From contig SVBO01000001.1 of assembly GCA_015058845.1 (NCBI GenBank), positions 125,258-189,257 of the forward strand: a DNA stretch of 64,000 nucleotides, written 5' to 3'. The position numbers and the translations under genes are program-made. This document shows positions 43,948-55,822 of this stretch, piece by piece. Every line of letters begins with the position of its first letter. The stretch's first letter is position 1. The notes under the pieces are model-generated. The model was not told the DNA's origin. It worked only from the letters and a program-made list of their open reading frames with translations, and made no database searches. This DNA comes from Erysipelotrichaceae bacterium (lineage in GTDB: Bacteria > Bacillota_I > Bacilli_A > Erysipelotrichales > Erysipelotrichaceae).

Positions 43948-45228
43948 TTATTTAGTGATCTTCTCTTTACCACCCATATATGGACGTAATGCTACTGGAA
44001 TATTGATAGAACCATCTTCATTTAAGTTATTCTCTAAGAATGCGATCAACATGCGAGGTGGAGCTACTACTGTATTATTTAGAGTATGCGCAAAGTATTT
44101 ACCATTTGGACCATCTACACGAATAGCAAGTCTTCTAGCTTGAGCATCTCCTAGGTTAGAGCAGCTACCAACTTCGAAGTACTTTTGTTGTCTTGGAGAC
44201 CATGCTTCTACGTCGATACTCTTTACCTTAAGATCAGCTAAGTCACCAGAGCAGCATTCTAATGATCTAACTGGAATATCCATAGAACGGAATAATTCGA
44301 TTGTATAGTGATATAACTTTTCGAACCATTCTTTAGAATCTTCAGGCTTACATACAACGATCATTTCTTGTTTCTCGAATTGGTGGATACGATATACACC
44401 ACGCTCTTCGATACCATGAGCACCTACTTCTTTACGGAAACATGGTGAATAAGATGTTAATGTTTGAGGTAATTGTTCTTCCTTAAGGATTGTATCAATG
44501 AACTTACCGATCATAGAGTGTTCAGATGTACCGATCAAGTATAGATCTTCTCCCTCAATCTTATACATCATATTCTCCATTTCATCAAAGCTCATTACAC
44601 CTGTAACAACATTACTGTGGATCATGTAAGGTGGAATACAGTAAGTGAATCCCTTATCGATCATGAAATCACGTGCATATGATAGAATAGCTGAATGTAG
44701 ACGAGCAATATCACCCATTAAGTAGTAGAAACCATTACCACTTACTTTACGAGCACTATCTAGATCAATACCATTTACAGCTTCCATAATATCAGTATGA
44801 TATGGTACATCGAATGGTTTAAGAGCTGGTTCACCAAACTTCTCAACTTCTACATTCTCACTATCATCCTTACCAATAGGAACAGTTGGATCAATGATAT
44901 TAGGAAGGATCATCATGATCTTCTTAAGTTCTTCAGATGTAGTAGCTTCTAATTCTTCTAAACGAGCTAATTCAGCAGAAGCATCCTTAACCTTCTGCTT
45001 ATTTTCTTCCGCTTGTGCCTTTTCACCCTTAGCCATTAAAGCACCGATCTCTTTACTTAACTTATTCTTCATAGCACGAAGATCATCACCCTTACGCTTA
45101 GCATCACGTAGTTCAGTATCTAATACGATAGCCTTGTCTACTAATTCTAACTTGTGATCTTGGAATTTCTTTTTAATGTTTTCTTTTACTAATTCTGGAT
45201 TTGTTCTTAATAAATTAATGTCGATCAT
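43948..45228 (-). CDS. serS: Serine-tRNA ligase
   Basis: Class II aminoacyl-tRNA synthetase of 426 residues. An N-terminal long helical arm (about 25-105) binds the variable arm of tRNA-Ser. Class II motif 2 is CFRKEVGAHGIEERGVYRIH near 266 and motif 3 is GPNGKYFAHTLNNTVVAPPR near 375. Expression should be controlled by the upstream T-box, which senses uncharged tRNA-Ser. Both flanks carry parS sites. Confidence 0.96.
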   Translation of the reverse strand: MIDINLLRTNPELVKENIKKKFQDHKLELVDKAIVLDTELRDAKRKGDDLRAMKNKLSKEIGALMAKGEKAQAEENKQKVKDASAELARLEELEATTSEELKKIMMILPNIIDPTVPIGKDDSENVEVEKFGEPALKPFDVPYHTDIMEAVNGIDLDSARKVSGNGFYYLMGDIARLHSAILSYARDFMIDKGFTYCIPPYMIHSNVVTGVMSFDEMENMMYKIEGEDLYLIGTSEHSMIGKFIDTILKEEQLPQTLTSYSPCFRKEVGAHGIEERGVYRIHQFEKQEMIVVCKPEDSKEWFEKLYHYTIELFRSMDIPVRSLECCSGDLADLKVKSIDVEAWSPRQQKYFEVGSCSNLGDAQARRLAIRVDGPNGKYFAHTLNNTVVAPPRMLIAFLENNLNEDGSINIPVALRPYMGGKEKITK

Positions 45229-45247
45229 TTTACTCTCTCCTTTTCTA

Positions 45248-45474
45248 AATAAAAAGGTACCATCCCTAAGGGACGATACCTCGTGTTGCCACCCTTTTTA
45301 CAGAAATGTTTCACGTGAAACATTCTGTCACTCAAACAGATAACGGCTGTGACCGGAAGTACTTAATCATACTTCACTCCAAGGTGGATTCCATAAAGCT
45401 GTATACTGATTTACACCAACCATCAGTTCTCTATATTACAGTGATCTATGTACTATTCCTTATCAACGATTTAT
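45248..45474 (-). promoter_or_regulatory. T-box riboswitch of serS
   Basis: On the minus strand the T-box sequence AGGGTGGCAAC (45285-45295) is followed by an intrinsic terminator (AGGTATCGTCCCT and its partner with TTTTT, 45251-45281). Upstream is a long Stem I region with a candidate Ser specifier UCC (45386-45388, in GGAATCCACC). A hairpin built on a parS palindrome sits at the Stem III position. When tRNA-Ser is uncharged, its acceptor end should stabilise the antiterminator and allow serS transcription. The specifier assignment is tentative. Confidence 0.88.
45307..45322. other. parS: parS site 2 (ParB-binding centromere) inside the T-box leader
   Basis: Second exact TGTTTCACGTGAAACA, about 1.4 kb from the first and about 8.9 kb from oriC. 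On the minus-strand transcript flanking bases extend it into a stem (ACAGA..TCTGT). Confidence 0.93.
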
Positions 45475-45480
45475 ACCTTA

Positions 45481-45508
45481 ATTATATATTACTTTTCGTT
45501 GTTGTCAA
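45481..45508 (-). promoter_or_regulatory. Promoter of the serS T-box, overlapping the end of gyrA
   Basis: Minus strand: -35 TTGACA (45503-45508), 16-bp spacer, -10 TATAAT (45481-45486). The -35 lies within the last gyrA codons, and the gyrA stop is inside the spacer. Confidence 0.75.
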
Positions 45509-47978
45509 CAATGTTTTCTTGTTCCTCTTCCTCGGACTCACTAGCCTCGATGACCGCAACAGCTACTACAGTTGTATTGTCACCTACATTCACAAGCTTG
45601 ACACCCTGTGTATTACGGCTGTATACACCTACTTGTGATAGAGCAATACGAATGAATACACCTTCACTAGTCATGATCAATAGATCCTCATCACCATTAA
45701 CAGATCTAACAGAAACTAATTGACCGTTCTTTTCAGTAATATTCATAGTCTTAACACCCTTAGCGCCACGATTCGTAATACGGTAATCATCTAACTCACT
45801 CTTCTTACCATATCCCTTCTCGCTGACAGATAAGATATACTTACCTTCACTAGCAAGTGCAATACCCACTACACAACTATCATCTACATTGAAGCCCTTA
45901 ACACCACTAGCAGTTCTACCCATTGGACGAACATCTTGCTCATTGAATCTTACTGCCTTACCATTAGCACCAGCAATAATGATCTCATCATCGCCCATCG
46001 TAGGCTTAACACCCACTAATTCATCCTCATCCTTCAATGTAATAGCGATCTTACCACTTTGACGAATAGATTCGAATTCCTCACGTGGTACTCTCTTCAC
46101 AAGACCAAGTTTAGTAACGAAGAATAAATATTTACCCTCATCACTATCATTTACCTTGATCATCGCCTTGACCTTCTCATCCTTATCTAGATTCAATAAG
46201 TTGATCACAGGAAGACCCTTAGAATTTCTACTAGAAGCAGGAATACGATATCCCTTCATACGATATACCTTACCACGGTTAGTAAATATCAACAACCAAT
46301 CATGTGTAGACATAGTCATAATTTGGTCAACTGCATCATCATTGTGTGTAGCCATACCCTTAACACCACGACCACCACGATTCTGTGTACGATATGTATC
46401 TACAGGCATTCTCTTAATATATCCATTCATAGTAAGAGCTACTACAATATCTTCTACAGGGATCAGATCCTCATCTTCCATCTCATAATCCGCATCAATG
46501 ATCTCCGTACGACGCTCATCACCATAACGATTTGCAATATCTAATAACTCATTACGGATCACATCTAATACACGAGAATGGTTAGCTAAGATCTCTTTTA
46601 GATCAGTGATCAAGTTCACAAGATCAGCATACTCATCTTCGATCTTTTGACGAGATAATCCAGTCAAACGACGTAATTGCATATCTAAGATAGCCTTACC
46701 TTGGATCTCAGAGATACCAAAGTCACTATTCATACGACTAATAGCCTCTGGATCATCCTTAGAAGTTCGAATAATATGAATGATCTCATCAATATGATCT
46801 AACGCAATACGTAGGCCCTCTAAAATATGCGCTCTCTCTTCTGCCTTACGTAACTCATAACGAGTACGACGAGTTACAACATCTACTTGGTGATCTAAGT
46901 AATGCTGCAACATTTCCTTGATACCTAATAACTTTGGTACACCATGTACTAAAGCAAGATTATTCACACCAAATGTAGATTGAAGAGCAGTCATTCTAAA
47001 TAATTGATTCAATAGTACTTCTGCTTGCACATCTCTTCTTAATTCAATAACAATACGGATACCTTCACGATTACTCTCATCTCTTAGATCCGTAATACCC
47101 TCGATCATCTTCTCACGTACTAAGTTAGCGATCTTCTCTACTAACACAGCCTTATTTACTTGATAAGGGATCTCACTGACAACGATCTGTTTCTTACCAT
47201 TTGGTAACTCATGAATATCTGTCTTAGATCTAATAATAATACTACCCTTACCACTCTCATAAGCAGACTTGATACCAGATCTACCAAGAATATACCCACC
47301 AGTTGGGAAATCTGGTCCCTTTATATACTTCTCCATCAATTCGATCACACTAATATCAGGATCTTCCATGATCGCTAAGATCGCATTAATAGTCTCTTTT
47401 AAGTTATGTGGAGGCATATTAGTAGCCATACCTACCGCAATACCCATCGTACCATTTACCAGTAGATTAGGAAAACGAGAAGGTAATACAACTGGTTCTT
47501 TCTCTTCTCCATCATAGTTATCAATGAAATCAACTGTTTCCTTATTAATATCCTTCATCAATTCCATAGAGATCTTAGACATTCTAGCCTCTGTATAACG
47601 CATCGCAGCAGCTCCATCACCATCGATAGAACCAAAGTTACCATGCCCATCCACTAAAGGATAACGATATGAGAAATCTTGTGCCATACGTACCATAGTC
47701 TCGTATACAGCAGTATCACCATGTGGATGGTACTTACCGATAACCTCACCAACAATACGCGCAGATTTCTTATGTGGCTTATCTGCATACATTCCTAGAT
47801 CATTCATAGCATAGATGATACGTCTATGTACTGGCTTCATACCATCACGTACATCTGGTAGAGCACGTGCTACAATGACTGACATAGAGTACTCTAGGAA
47901 GGATTCACGCATTTCTTTACTAATTTCAATAGGACTGATCTTTCCATGAATGGATTCATCTAATTCTTTATGTTCCAT
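45489..47978 (-). CDS. gyrA: DNA gyrase subunit A
   Basis: Type II topoisomerase A subunit of 829 residues. The catalytic Tyr is in [10 protein letters not shown] near 123. The quinolone-resistance region reads [19 protein letters not shown] near 80, with Thr at the position that is Ser in E. coli or B. subtilis (natural in some clostridia). The C-terminal beta-pinwheel contains a GyrA-box-like [10 protein letters not shown] near 535. The tail is acidic ([10 protein letters not shown]). It follows gyrB by 12 nt. Confidence 0.97.
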   Translation of the reverse strand: MEHKELDESIHGKISPIEISKEMRESFLEYSMSVIVARALPDVRDGMKPVHRRIIYAMNDLGMYADKPHKKSARIVGEVIGKYHPHGDTAVYETMVRMAQDFSYRYPLVDGHGNFGSIDGDGAAAMRYTEARMSKISMELMKDINKETVDFIDNYDGEEKEPVVLPSRFPNLLVNGTMGIAVGMATNMPPHNLKETINAILAIMEDPDISVIELMEKYIKGPDFPTGGYILGRSGIKSAYESGKGSIIIRSKTDIHELPNGKKQIVVSEIPYQVNKAVLVEKIANLVREKMIEGITDLRDESNREGIRIVIELRRDVQAEVLLNQLFRMTALQSTFGVNNLALVHGVPKLLGIKEMLQHYLDHQVDVVTRRTRYELRKAEERAHILEGLRIALDHIDEIIHIIRTSKDDPEAISRMNSDFGISEIQGKAILDMQLRRLTGLSRQKIEDEYADLVNLITDLKEILANHSRVLDVIRNELLDIANRYGDERRTEIIDADYEMEDEDLIPVEDIVVALTMNGYIKRMPVDTYRTQNRGGRGVKGMATHNDDAVDQIMTMSTHDWLLIFTNRGKVYRMKGYRIPASSRNSKGLPVINLLNLDKDEKVKAMIKVNDSDEGKYLFFVTKLGLVKRVPREEFESIRQSGKIAITLKDEDELVGVKPTMGDDEIIIAGANGKAVRFNEQDVRPMGRTASGVKGFNVDDSCVVGIALASEGKYILSVSEKGYGKKSELDDYRITNRGAKGVKTMNITEKNGQLVSVRSVNGDEDLLIMTSEGVFIRIALSQVGVYSRNTQGVKLVNVGDNTTVVAVAVIEASESEEEEQENIVDNNEK

Positions 47979-47990
47979 ATCTCACACCTC

Positions 47991-51012
<3,022 letters not shown>

Positions 51013-51013
<1 letters not shown>

Positions 51014-51216
51014 TATTCTAACTCGATAGTTTGACCTTCGATCACAACTACATCCCCAGGTCTTAGTTTTCTTCCTCTTCGATCTTCTTTTTCTCCATTT
51101 ACAACAATACGAAGTTCTTTCACAGCAAATTTTGCTTCTCCGCCACTAGAAATAAAATCTGCTACTTTCAATAGTTGTCCTAAAGTAATAAATTCATCTT
51201 TAACCTTAATTTTCAT
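51013..51216 (-). CDS. yaaA: S4-domain RNA-binding protein YaaA
   Basis: Small S4-like protein of 67 residues (FITLGQLLKVADFISSGGEA, then VNGEKEDRRGRKLRPGD) typical of the dnaN-recF intergenic gene of Bacillota. It is thought to act in ribosome or RNA-related functions; the exact role is unknown. GGAGCC upstream is the probable ribosome-binding site. Confidence 0.93.
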
Positions 51217-51253
51217 ATCTGTGGCTCCTTTTTACGCATACGTATCCTCATAC

Positions 51254-51262
51254 ATTATACCA
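51254..51262 (-). promoter_or_regulatory. Extended -10 promoter of the yaaA-recF-gyrB-gyrA operon
   Basis: Minus strand TGGTATAAT within TTTGTGGTATAAT, the same 13-nt context as the mbl promoter. It lies about 40 nt before yaaA. Confidence 0.55.
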
Positions 51263-51392
51263 CAAAAACGGCTGTATGGGCGTTTAAATTACCTTTTTTA
51301 TACATTTTACGTAATTTATAGATACTTTTCAGATAATTTCTAGAAGAATATGATTCTAAAGAATAGTTTAAAGAAAATAATTAAAAATACCC

Positions 51393-51421
51393 AAAAATAA
51401 AGGACTCTTATACAGAGCCCT
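51393..51421 (-). terminator. Terminator of dnaN
   Basis: Minus strand: AGGGCTCT/AGAGTCCT (one G-U wobble) stem with a 4-5 nt loop followed by TTTATTTTT. Confidence 0.7.
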
Positions 51422-51432
51422 AATACTACAAT

Positions 51433-52554
51433 TTACGCGTATGTTCTTACAGGTAAGATCAATTGAATACAAGAATCATCATTACATCCAGTGATCACGA
51501 ATGGCTTCATTTCTCCAGAGAACTTGATCTTGATCAGATCACACTCTAAAGCACGGATCGCATCATATGCATACTTACCACTAAATGAAATATCTAGATC
51601 CTTCCCTTGGAAAGCAGCTTCATTCAATACTTCCTTAACACTACCTACCATTTGAGACTTAGAAGATAATTCTACTAGATCTTGTGTCAATCTTAACTTA
51701 ACGATATTCTTACCATCTTCCTTCATTAAAGAAGCACGGTCGATAGCACTTAATAGATCACGAGAATCAGCAGTTAATTCATATTCGAAACTCATAGGAA
51801 TTAGTCTACTTGTTTCAGGATAAGCCCCTTCGATCAAACGAGATTGAATGATCGTATTCCCGATCCAGAATTGGATCTTCTTATCATTCACCGCAAATTC
51901 CATGACTTCATCACTTTCAATAGTCTTAGATACTTCTTCTAAAGTCTTAGCTGGAATAGTCACTGAGAAGTTAGTATCCTCATGAACAGAGATGATCTTC
52001 TTAGCTAATCTATAACTATCTGTACCCACAAATTCCATTTTACCTTTATTAGCCTTTACATTGATACCAGTTAATACTGGGCGTGTTTCTTTATCAGATG
52101 TAGCAAAGATAGTTTGGTTGATACAACGTTGTAATGTGAAACCATTTAATAAGATGCTCTTATCTGGTTTTGAAAAGTCGATAGTAGGATAGTCTGAAGA
52201 TTTAAGACCATTGATCTTGAAGTCACTGTATTCGTCACTGATACGAGTTAATTGACCATCCATGATCTCTACACATACTTGATTAGATTCTAACTTTCTA
52301 ACGATATCACAGATATACTTAGCTCCAAGTACGATCGAACCTTCTTCCATGATCTCTAACATAAAGTTATTATTCTCACTCTTTAAATAAGAGTACATAG
52401 AAATATCAGAATCACTTCCAGTGAAGTATAAAGTATTATCTCTAGCTTCGATTTTGATCCCTGCAAGAGATGGTAATGGAGTTTTCTGAGATACTGCTCG
52501 ACTTACTTTATTTAACTCGTTCAGGAATGGTAGTCTGTCTACTTTGAAATTCAT
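51433..52554 (-). CDS. dnaN: DNA polymerase III subunit beta (sliding clamp)
   Basis: Sliding clamp of 373 residues in three similar domains. N-terminal FKVDRLPFLNELNKVSRAVS and C-terminal IQLILPVRTYA fit the family, as does SSDYPTIDF near 122. It has a short leader with DnaA-box-like repeats separating it from dnaA and ends in its own terminator. Confidence 0.96.
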   Translation of the reverse strand: MNFKVDRLPFLNELNKVSRAVSQKTPLPSLAGIKIEARDNTLYFTGSDSDISMYSYLKSENNNFMLEIMEEGSIVLGAKYICDIVRKLESNQVCVEIMDGQLTRISDEYSDFKINGLKSSDYPTIDFSKPDKSILLNGFTLQRCINQTIFATSDKETRPVLTGINVKANKGKMEFVGTDSYRLAKKIISVHEDTNFSVTIPAKTLEEVSKTIESDEVMEFAVNDKKIQFWIGNTIIQSRLIEGAYPETSRLIPMSFEYELTADSRDLLSAIDRASLMKEDGKNIVKLRLTQDLVELSSKSQMVGSVKEVLNEAAFQGKDLDISFSGKYAYDAIRALECDLIKIKFSGEMKPFVITGCNDDSCIQLILPVRTYA

Positions 52555-52603
52555 ATGTCGTCCTCTTTTCTCTATAATAGTTCTTTATAATAATCATAAT
52601 GAC

Positions 52604-52676
52604 TGTGGAAAATGTGGAAAAGTTCATTTTCTCTTGATTTCATCATATATATTTTACATTTTTAAGCTGTGGAAAT
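52604..52676. other. DnaA-box-like cluster between dnaA and dnaN
   Basis: TGTGGAAAA at 52604-52612 and 52613-52621 in tandem, and TGTGGAAAT at 52668-52676, flank an AT-rich stretch (about 52625-52665). Each is a one- or two-base variant of the DnaA box. This may be the second half of a bipartite origin with the unwinding element, as known in B. subtilis. Confidence 0.5.
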
Positions 52677-52696
52677 CCAGTGTGAAACTTGGTGGA

Positions 52697-54043
52697 TTAC
52701 TTAGTAATGATCATTTTCTCGATCTCTTCGATGGCTTTACGATATGTGCTATTGGTCTTTAGTAGGTTATCTACTTTCTCATAGCTACTCATGATCGTAG
52801 AGTGATCTCTTTTACCAAATGCGTCACCGATCTTAGCAAATGGAATGTCTAAGTGTTTACGGCATAGGTAGATCGCAATGTGTCTAGCATTAGCGATATT
52901 AGATGTTCTGCTCTTAGAAATAATCTGTGCTCTTGTTAAGCCATAGTAATCAGCCACTACATTCTTGATCTTCTCAAGTGTTAGTTCTTCTCCTGCTTGG
53001 ATAGAATCCATTCCTTTAAATGCTTGTAGAGCAATATCCATCGTGATCTGTGATGATTCAGAGAAGTTGATGGAATAGAATATAATACGATTCAATGCAC
53101 CTTCTAGTTTACGTACATCATTAGAGAATCTAGATGCTATGTAAGCTAATACATCTTCATCAAAGTTGAATGCTTCATCATTCATGAAGGATAGTTTATT
53201 TTGTAAGATGGCTAGTGCTGTTTCAAATTCTGGGCTATCGATCCCTACGGATAGACCTTGAGAGAAACGAGATACTAAGCGATCTTCTAATCCTCTTAAT
53301 TCTTCTGGATGACGGTCAGATGTGATAACGATCTGTTTGCGATTAGAGATCAGTTCATTGAATAGATGGAAGAACATTTCATGGCTCTTCTCTTTACCAG
53401 CTAAGAACTGAATGTCATCGACTAATAATACATCTACACTACGATACATTTCATTGAATTGATCGATCGATTTCTCGGCAATAGAGCGGATATACGCGTT
53501 AACGAATTCAACACATGGAATGTATTTTACTTTGATATTAGATGAATTCTTCTTAATATAATTTCCGATCGCATTAAGTAAGTGTGTCTTACCTAGACCA
53601 GAATTTCCATATATAAATAATGGGTTATAGTATTTACCAGGATTGTAAGCCGTAGCAAGAGCAGCTGCATGAGATTCTCTGTTACTTGGTCCTACAATAA
53701 AGTTATCAAATGTGAAATTACTCTGAACTCCATCACTTTCTACGATAGGAGTTACTTTAGGAATATTTGGTGTACTTGGATCAACTTTTTCTCCTTCAGT
53801 GATGATATGGATCGCTACGAATCTACCAATTACATCTTTTAAATGCGCTTGTAACTTCTCGACTTCCCCTTGCATAACGATCTTATGCATTTTAGAACCA
53901 GCAACGACCGTAGCTATATTATCCCCTAGCTGCGTTAGTTTGGATGATGCATAGAAGTTATTGTAAGCAATATCATCGATCTTTTCACTCTCACGGAAAA
54001 GAGAAAGAGTCTTATTCCAATAATCGTCTAATAATAAATTCAT
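52697..54043 (-). CDS. dnaA: Chromosomal replication initiator DnaA
   Basis: Initiator protein of 448 residues. Domain III has Walker A GNSGLGKTHLL near 147 and Walker B VDVLLVDDIQFLAG near 206; domain IV ends with the DNA-binding signature GKRDHSTIMSSYEKV near 415. It binds the DnaA boxes in the upstream region and opens the origin. The upstream intergenic stretch is likely both its promoter and oriC, permitting autoregulation. Confidence 0.97.
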   Translation of the reverse strand: MNLLLDDYWNKTLSLFRESEKIDDIAYNNFYASSKLTQLGDNIATVVAGSKMHKIVMQGEVEKLQAHLKDVIGRFVAIHIITEGEKVDPSTPNIPKVTPIVESDGVQSNFTFDNFIVGPSNRESHAAALATAYNPGKYYNPLFIYGNSGLGKTHLLNAIGNYIKKNSSNIKVKYIPCVEFVNAYIRSIAEKSIDQFNEMYRSVDVLLVDDIQFLAGKEKSHEMFFHLFNELISNRKQIVITSDRHPEELRGLEDRLVSRFSQGLSVGIDSPEFETALAILQNKLSFMNDEAFNFDEDVLAYIASRFSNDVRKLEGALNRIIFYSINFSESSQITMDIALQAFKGMDSIQAGEELTLEKIKNVVADYYGLTRAQIISKSRTSNIANARHIAIYLCRKHLDIPFAKIGDAFGKRDHSTIMSSYEKVDNLLKTNSTYRKAIEEIEKMIITK

Positions 54044-54440
54044 AAATAAGCCTCTCTTCTAGTAGATATATAATACAACTAAATGTGGAAAAAAACAACG
54101 TAGAAAACAGGTGTAAAGTAGATATACACATAGTTTTCCACTGGAAAAGTAGTGAAAAACAGGGGAAAAATAGAGTTTTTCCACATCTTTAGAAATAATT
54201 AGAATGTGAATAAGTAAAAAATACTCCACAGCTATGTGGATAACTGTGGAATACTCATTTTTCACTTCTCTTTTCCATACTCCTTATGCGTACAAAAAGT
54301 ATTGGAATCATCAGTATTTTTTGATATTTTCCACGTTTTCCACAGTTAGTGGAAAAGTACTTTGTAGAGGTGTGGAAATGGGTGTGTACAATGGAATATA
54401 CGTGTTGATCGCAATATCAGGAGAGTAAATGTTACTAAAA
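54044..54440. other. oriC: Replication origin region (oriC) upstream of dnaA
   Basis: About 400 bp without a gene. It holds many 9-mers related to the DnaA box TTATCCACA/TGTGGATAA: TGTGGAAAA near 54083, TTTTTCCACA near 54175, TGTGAATAA near 54206, the perfect TGTGGATAA at 54235-54243, TGTGGAATA at 54245, TTTTCCACA near 54335 and TGTGGAAAT near 54371. Strand bias of genes switches around here: the dnaA-gyrA block runs left, degV and rpmH run right. Confidence 0.85.
54235..54243 (-). other. Perfect DnaA box
   Basis: TGTGGATAA on the plus strand is the complement of TTATCCACA. It is the only exact consensus box I found in this window and lies centrally in the origin region. Confidence 0.85.
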
Positions 54441-54670
54441 TAAAAAAGACGGCTGGCAAATCCGTCTTTTTAGGGATGTTTGAATACTCTTGGAACTAGT
54501 TATATTATTATTATTACACATAGGAAAAACAAACTAGGAAAGAAAAAGGCAAGAAAAGTATTCAAACTATTGCAGCCTGGCAAAGCTGCGTTCACAAAAG
54601 AAAGTTTTCAATTCTCCTTGGCAAAGGGAGAAAGAAAAAATGGTAAAAATGGACGTTGGCAATTCGTCCA
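54440..54670 (-). ncRNA. Putative small RNA with four UUGCCA-loop hairpins
   Basis: I recognise no known family. Read on the minus strand, the transcript of about 230 nt has four hairpins, each with UUGCCA in the apical loop: TGGACG/CGTCCA (54650-54670), TTCTCC/GGAGAA (54612-54632), GCAGC/GCTGC (54572-54589) and AAAAAGACGG/CCGTCTTTTT (54443-54471). The last is followed by a T-rich tract and works as the terminator. Between the last two, 11-nt arms pair perfectly (54478-54488 with 54557-54567) around an inner 6-bp helix. A promoter with perfect TATAAT puts the start at the first hairpin. The overlapping plus-strand reading frame lacks protein-like character. Confidence 0.7.
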
Positions 54671-54675
54671 ATAAA

Positions 54676-54703
54676 ATTATAACATTATTATCTATATAAT
54701 CAA
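54676..54703 (-). promoter_or_regulatory. Promoter of the hairpin-array small RNA
   Basis: Minus strand: -35 TTGATT (54698-54703), 16-bp spacer, perfect -10 TATAAT (54676-54681). The predicted start near 54670 coincides with the first base of the first hairpin. Confidence 0.65.
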
Positions 54704-54785
54704 GTAATTAATGGCAATAATCAGGTAGTATACAGCATATAAAATAAAAAATAAATAAATTATTTTGAGTTTCAAAATAATTTTC

Positions 54786-54814
54786 TTGACATTCCATTTA
54801 GTTATTCTTACAAT
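54786..54814 (+). promoter_or_regulatory. Sigma-A promoter of degV
   Basis: -35 TTGACA (54786-54791), 17-bp spacer, -10 TACAAT (54809-54814), about 30 nt before the degV start, with AAGGAG as the ribosome-binding site. Confidence 0.8.
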
Positions 54815-54844
54815 TAATTCTATAGTTTTAAAGGAGATTAAAAT

Positions 54845-55675
54845 ATGATTCGTATCGTTGTTGATTCCTCATCAGATGTATTACCTATAAATGATGAAAA
54901 TATAACTGTTGTTCCTCTATCTATTACTATTGGAGATAAGACATATCTAGATGGTGTTGATTTAAATCATGATATATTCTATGAGTTATTAGTTTCTTCA
55001 AATATCTTTCCTAAATCATCTCAACCCTCTCCACAAGCTTTTGCTGATCTATTTGAGGATGCTAAAGCTAAGGGGGATAATTTATTATGTATTCTTTTAT
55101 CGAGTGGTGTGAGTGGTACTTATCAAAGTGCTATGATCGCTAAGGAGATGGTGGATTATGATAATATATATGTTATTGATTCTTTAACTGGATCTTATGG
55201 AGCTTATTTATTAGCACAAGAAGCTCAAAGAATGATCAAGGAGAATAAAGATATTCATGAGATAGTGGATACTATAAATGAATTAAAGAAGAGAGTGATG
55301 GTGTATTTAAGCGTTGATAAGTTAGAGTATTTATATAAGGGTGGTAGATTAGATCGTAAGTCTGCTGTCATTGGTAGTATTGCAAAGGTAAAGCCTGTGA
55401 TATATGTTACTCCTGAGGGTACTATTGGTGTGGCTAGTAAGACTATTGGTACTACTCGTGTTATGAATGAGATCGTAGATGTGACTAGAAAATATGAACC
55501 AGATCTTGCTCATAGATTCTATACTATTTGTACTTTAGGTGAGAATAATGTAGAAAAGTTAGAGAATAAACTACGTGAGCGTGGTATTACTGATATTAAT
55601 AGAGTACATATGGGACCAGTGATTGGTACTCATGTTGGAACTGAGGCATTTGGTATTATATATATTAGAAAGTAA
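54845..55675 (+). CDS. DegV-family fatty-acid-binding protein
   Basis: Protein of 276 residues with the DegV fold. VVDSSSDV at the N-terminus, TSQPSPQAF-like KSSQPSPQAFADLF near 57, SSGVSGTYQSA near 86 and LEYLYKGGRL near 159 are family motifs. Members known as FakB bind a fatty acid and present it to the kinase FakA for phosphorylation. FakA is not in the window, so the specific lipid role is inferred. It is monocistronic. Confidence 0.9.
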   Translation: MIRIVVDSSSDVLPINDENITVVPLSITIGDKTYLDGVDLNHDIFYELLVSSNIFPKSSQPSPQAFADLFEDAKAKGDNLLCILLSSGVSGTYQSAMIAKEMVDYDNIYVIDSLTGSYGAYLLAQEAQRMIKENKDIHEIVDTINELKKRVMVYLSVDKLEYLYKGGRLDRKSAVIGSIAKVKPVIYVTPEGTIGVASKTIGTTRVMNEIVDVTRKYEPDLAHRFYTICTLGENNVEKLENKLRERGITDINRVHMGPVIGTHVGTEAFGIIYIRK

Positions 55676-55692
55676 TTAATAATATAAATATG

Positions 55693-55735
55693 AAGTACTG
55701 ATGGGTGTTTTTTAAACATTTAATCAGTACTTTTT
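55693..55735 (+). terminator. Terminator of degV
   Basis: 10-bp perfect stem (AAGTACTGAT/ATCAGTACTT) around a 20-nt loop followed by TTTTTG. Confidence 0.75.
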
Positions 55736-55743
55736 GATATTAG

Positions 55744-55779
55744 AAAAAAGAGTATTGATAATTATATACCAATACTCTT
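55744..55779 (-). terminator. Terminator of the GGT/transport cluster
   Basis: Minus strand: AAGAGTATTG/CAATACTCTT stem with TTTTTT tail. Confidence 0.75.
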
Positions 55780-55822
55780 CCATTAATATGATATAGAGAA
55801 ATTTTTTTTGTTAATTAATATA

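Noticed and set aside
45306..45638. Plus-strand reading frame of 110 codons over the serS leader
   Set aside because: It is antisense to the T-box, the parS site and the gyrA end, and its translation is low-complexity Leu/Tyr/Val.
54443..54471. Hairpin taken as a simple plus-strand terminator
   Set aside because: No plus-strand gene ends there, and the same loop recurs in three more hairpins; the longer T tract is on the minus strand.
54480..54674. Plus-strand reading frame of 64 codons beside oriC
   Set aside because: It runs through the hairpin array, has a lysine-rich, low-information composition and no ribosome-binding site. The hairpins and the minus-strand promoter explain the region better.
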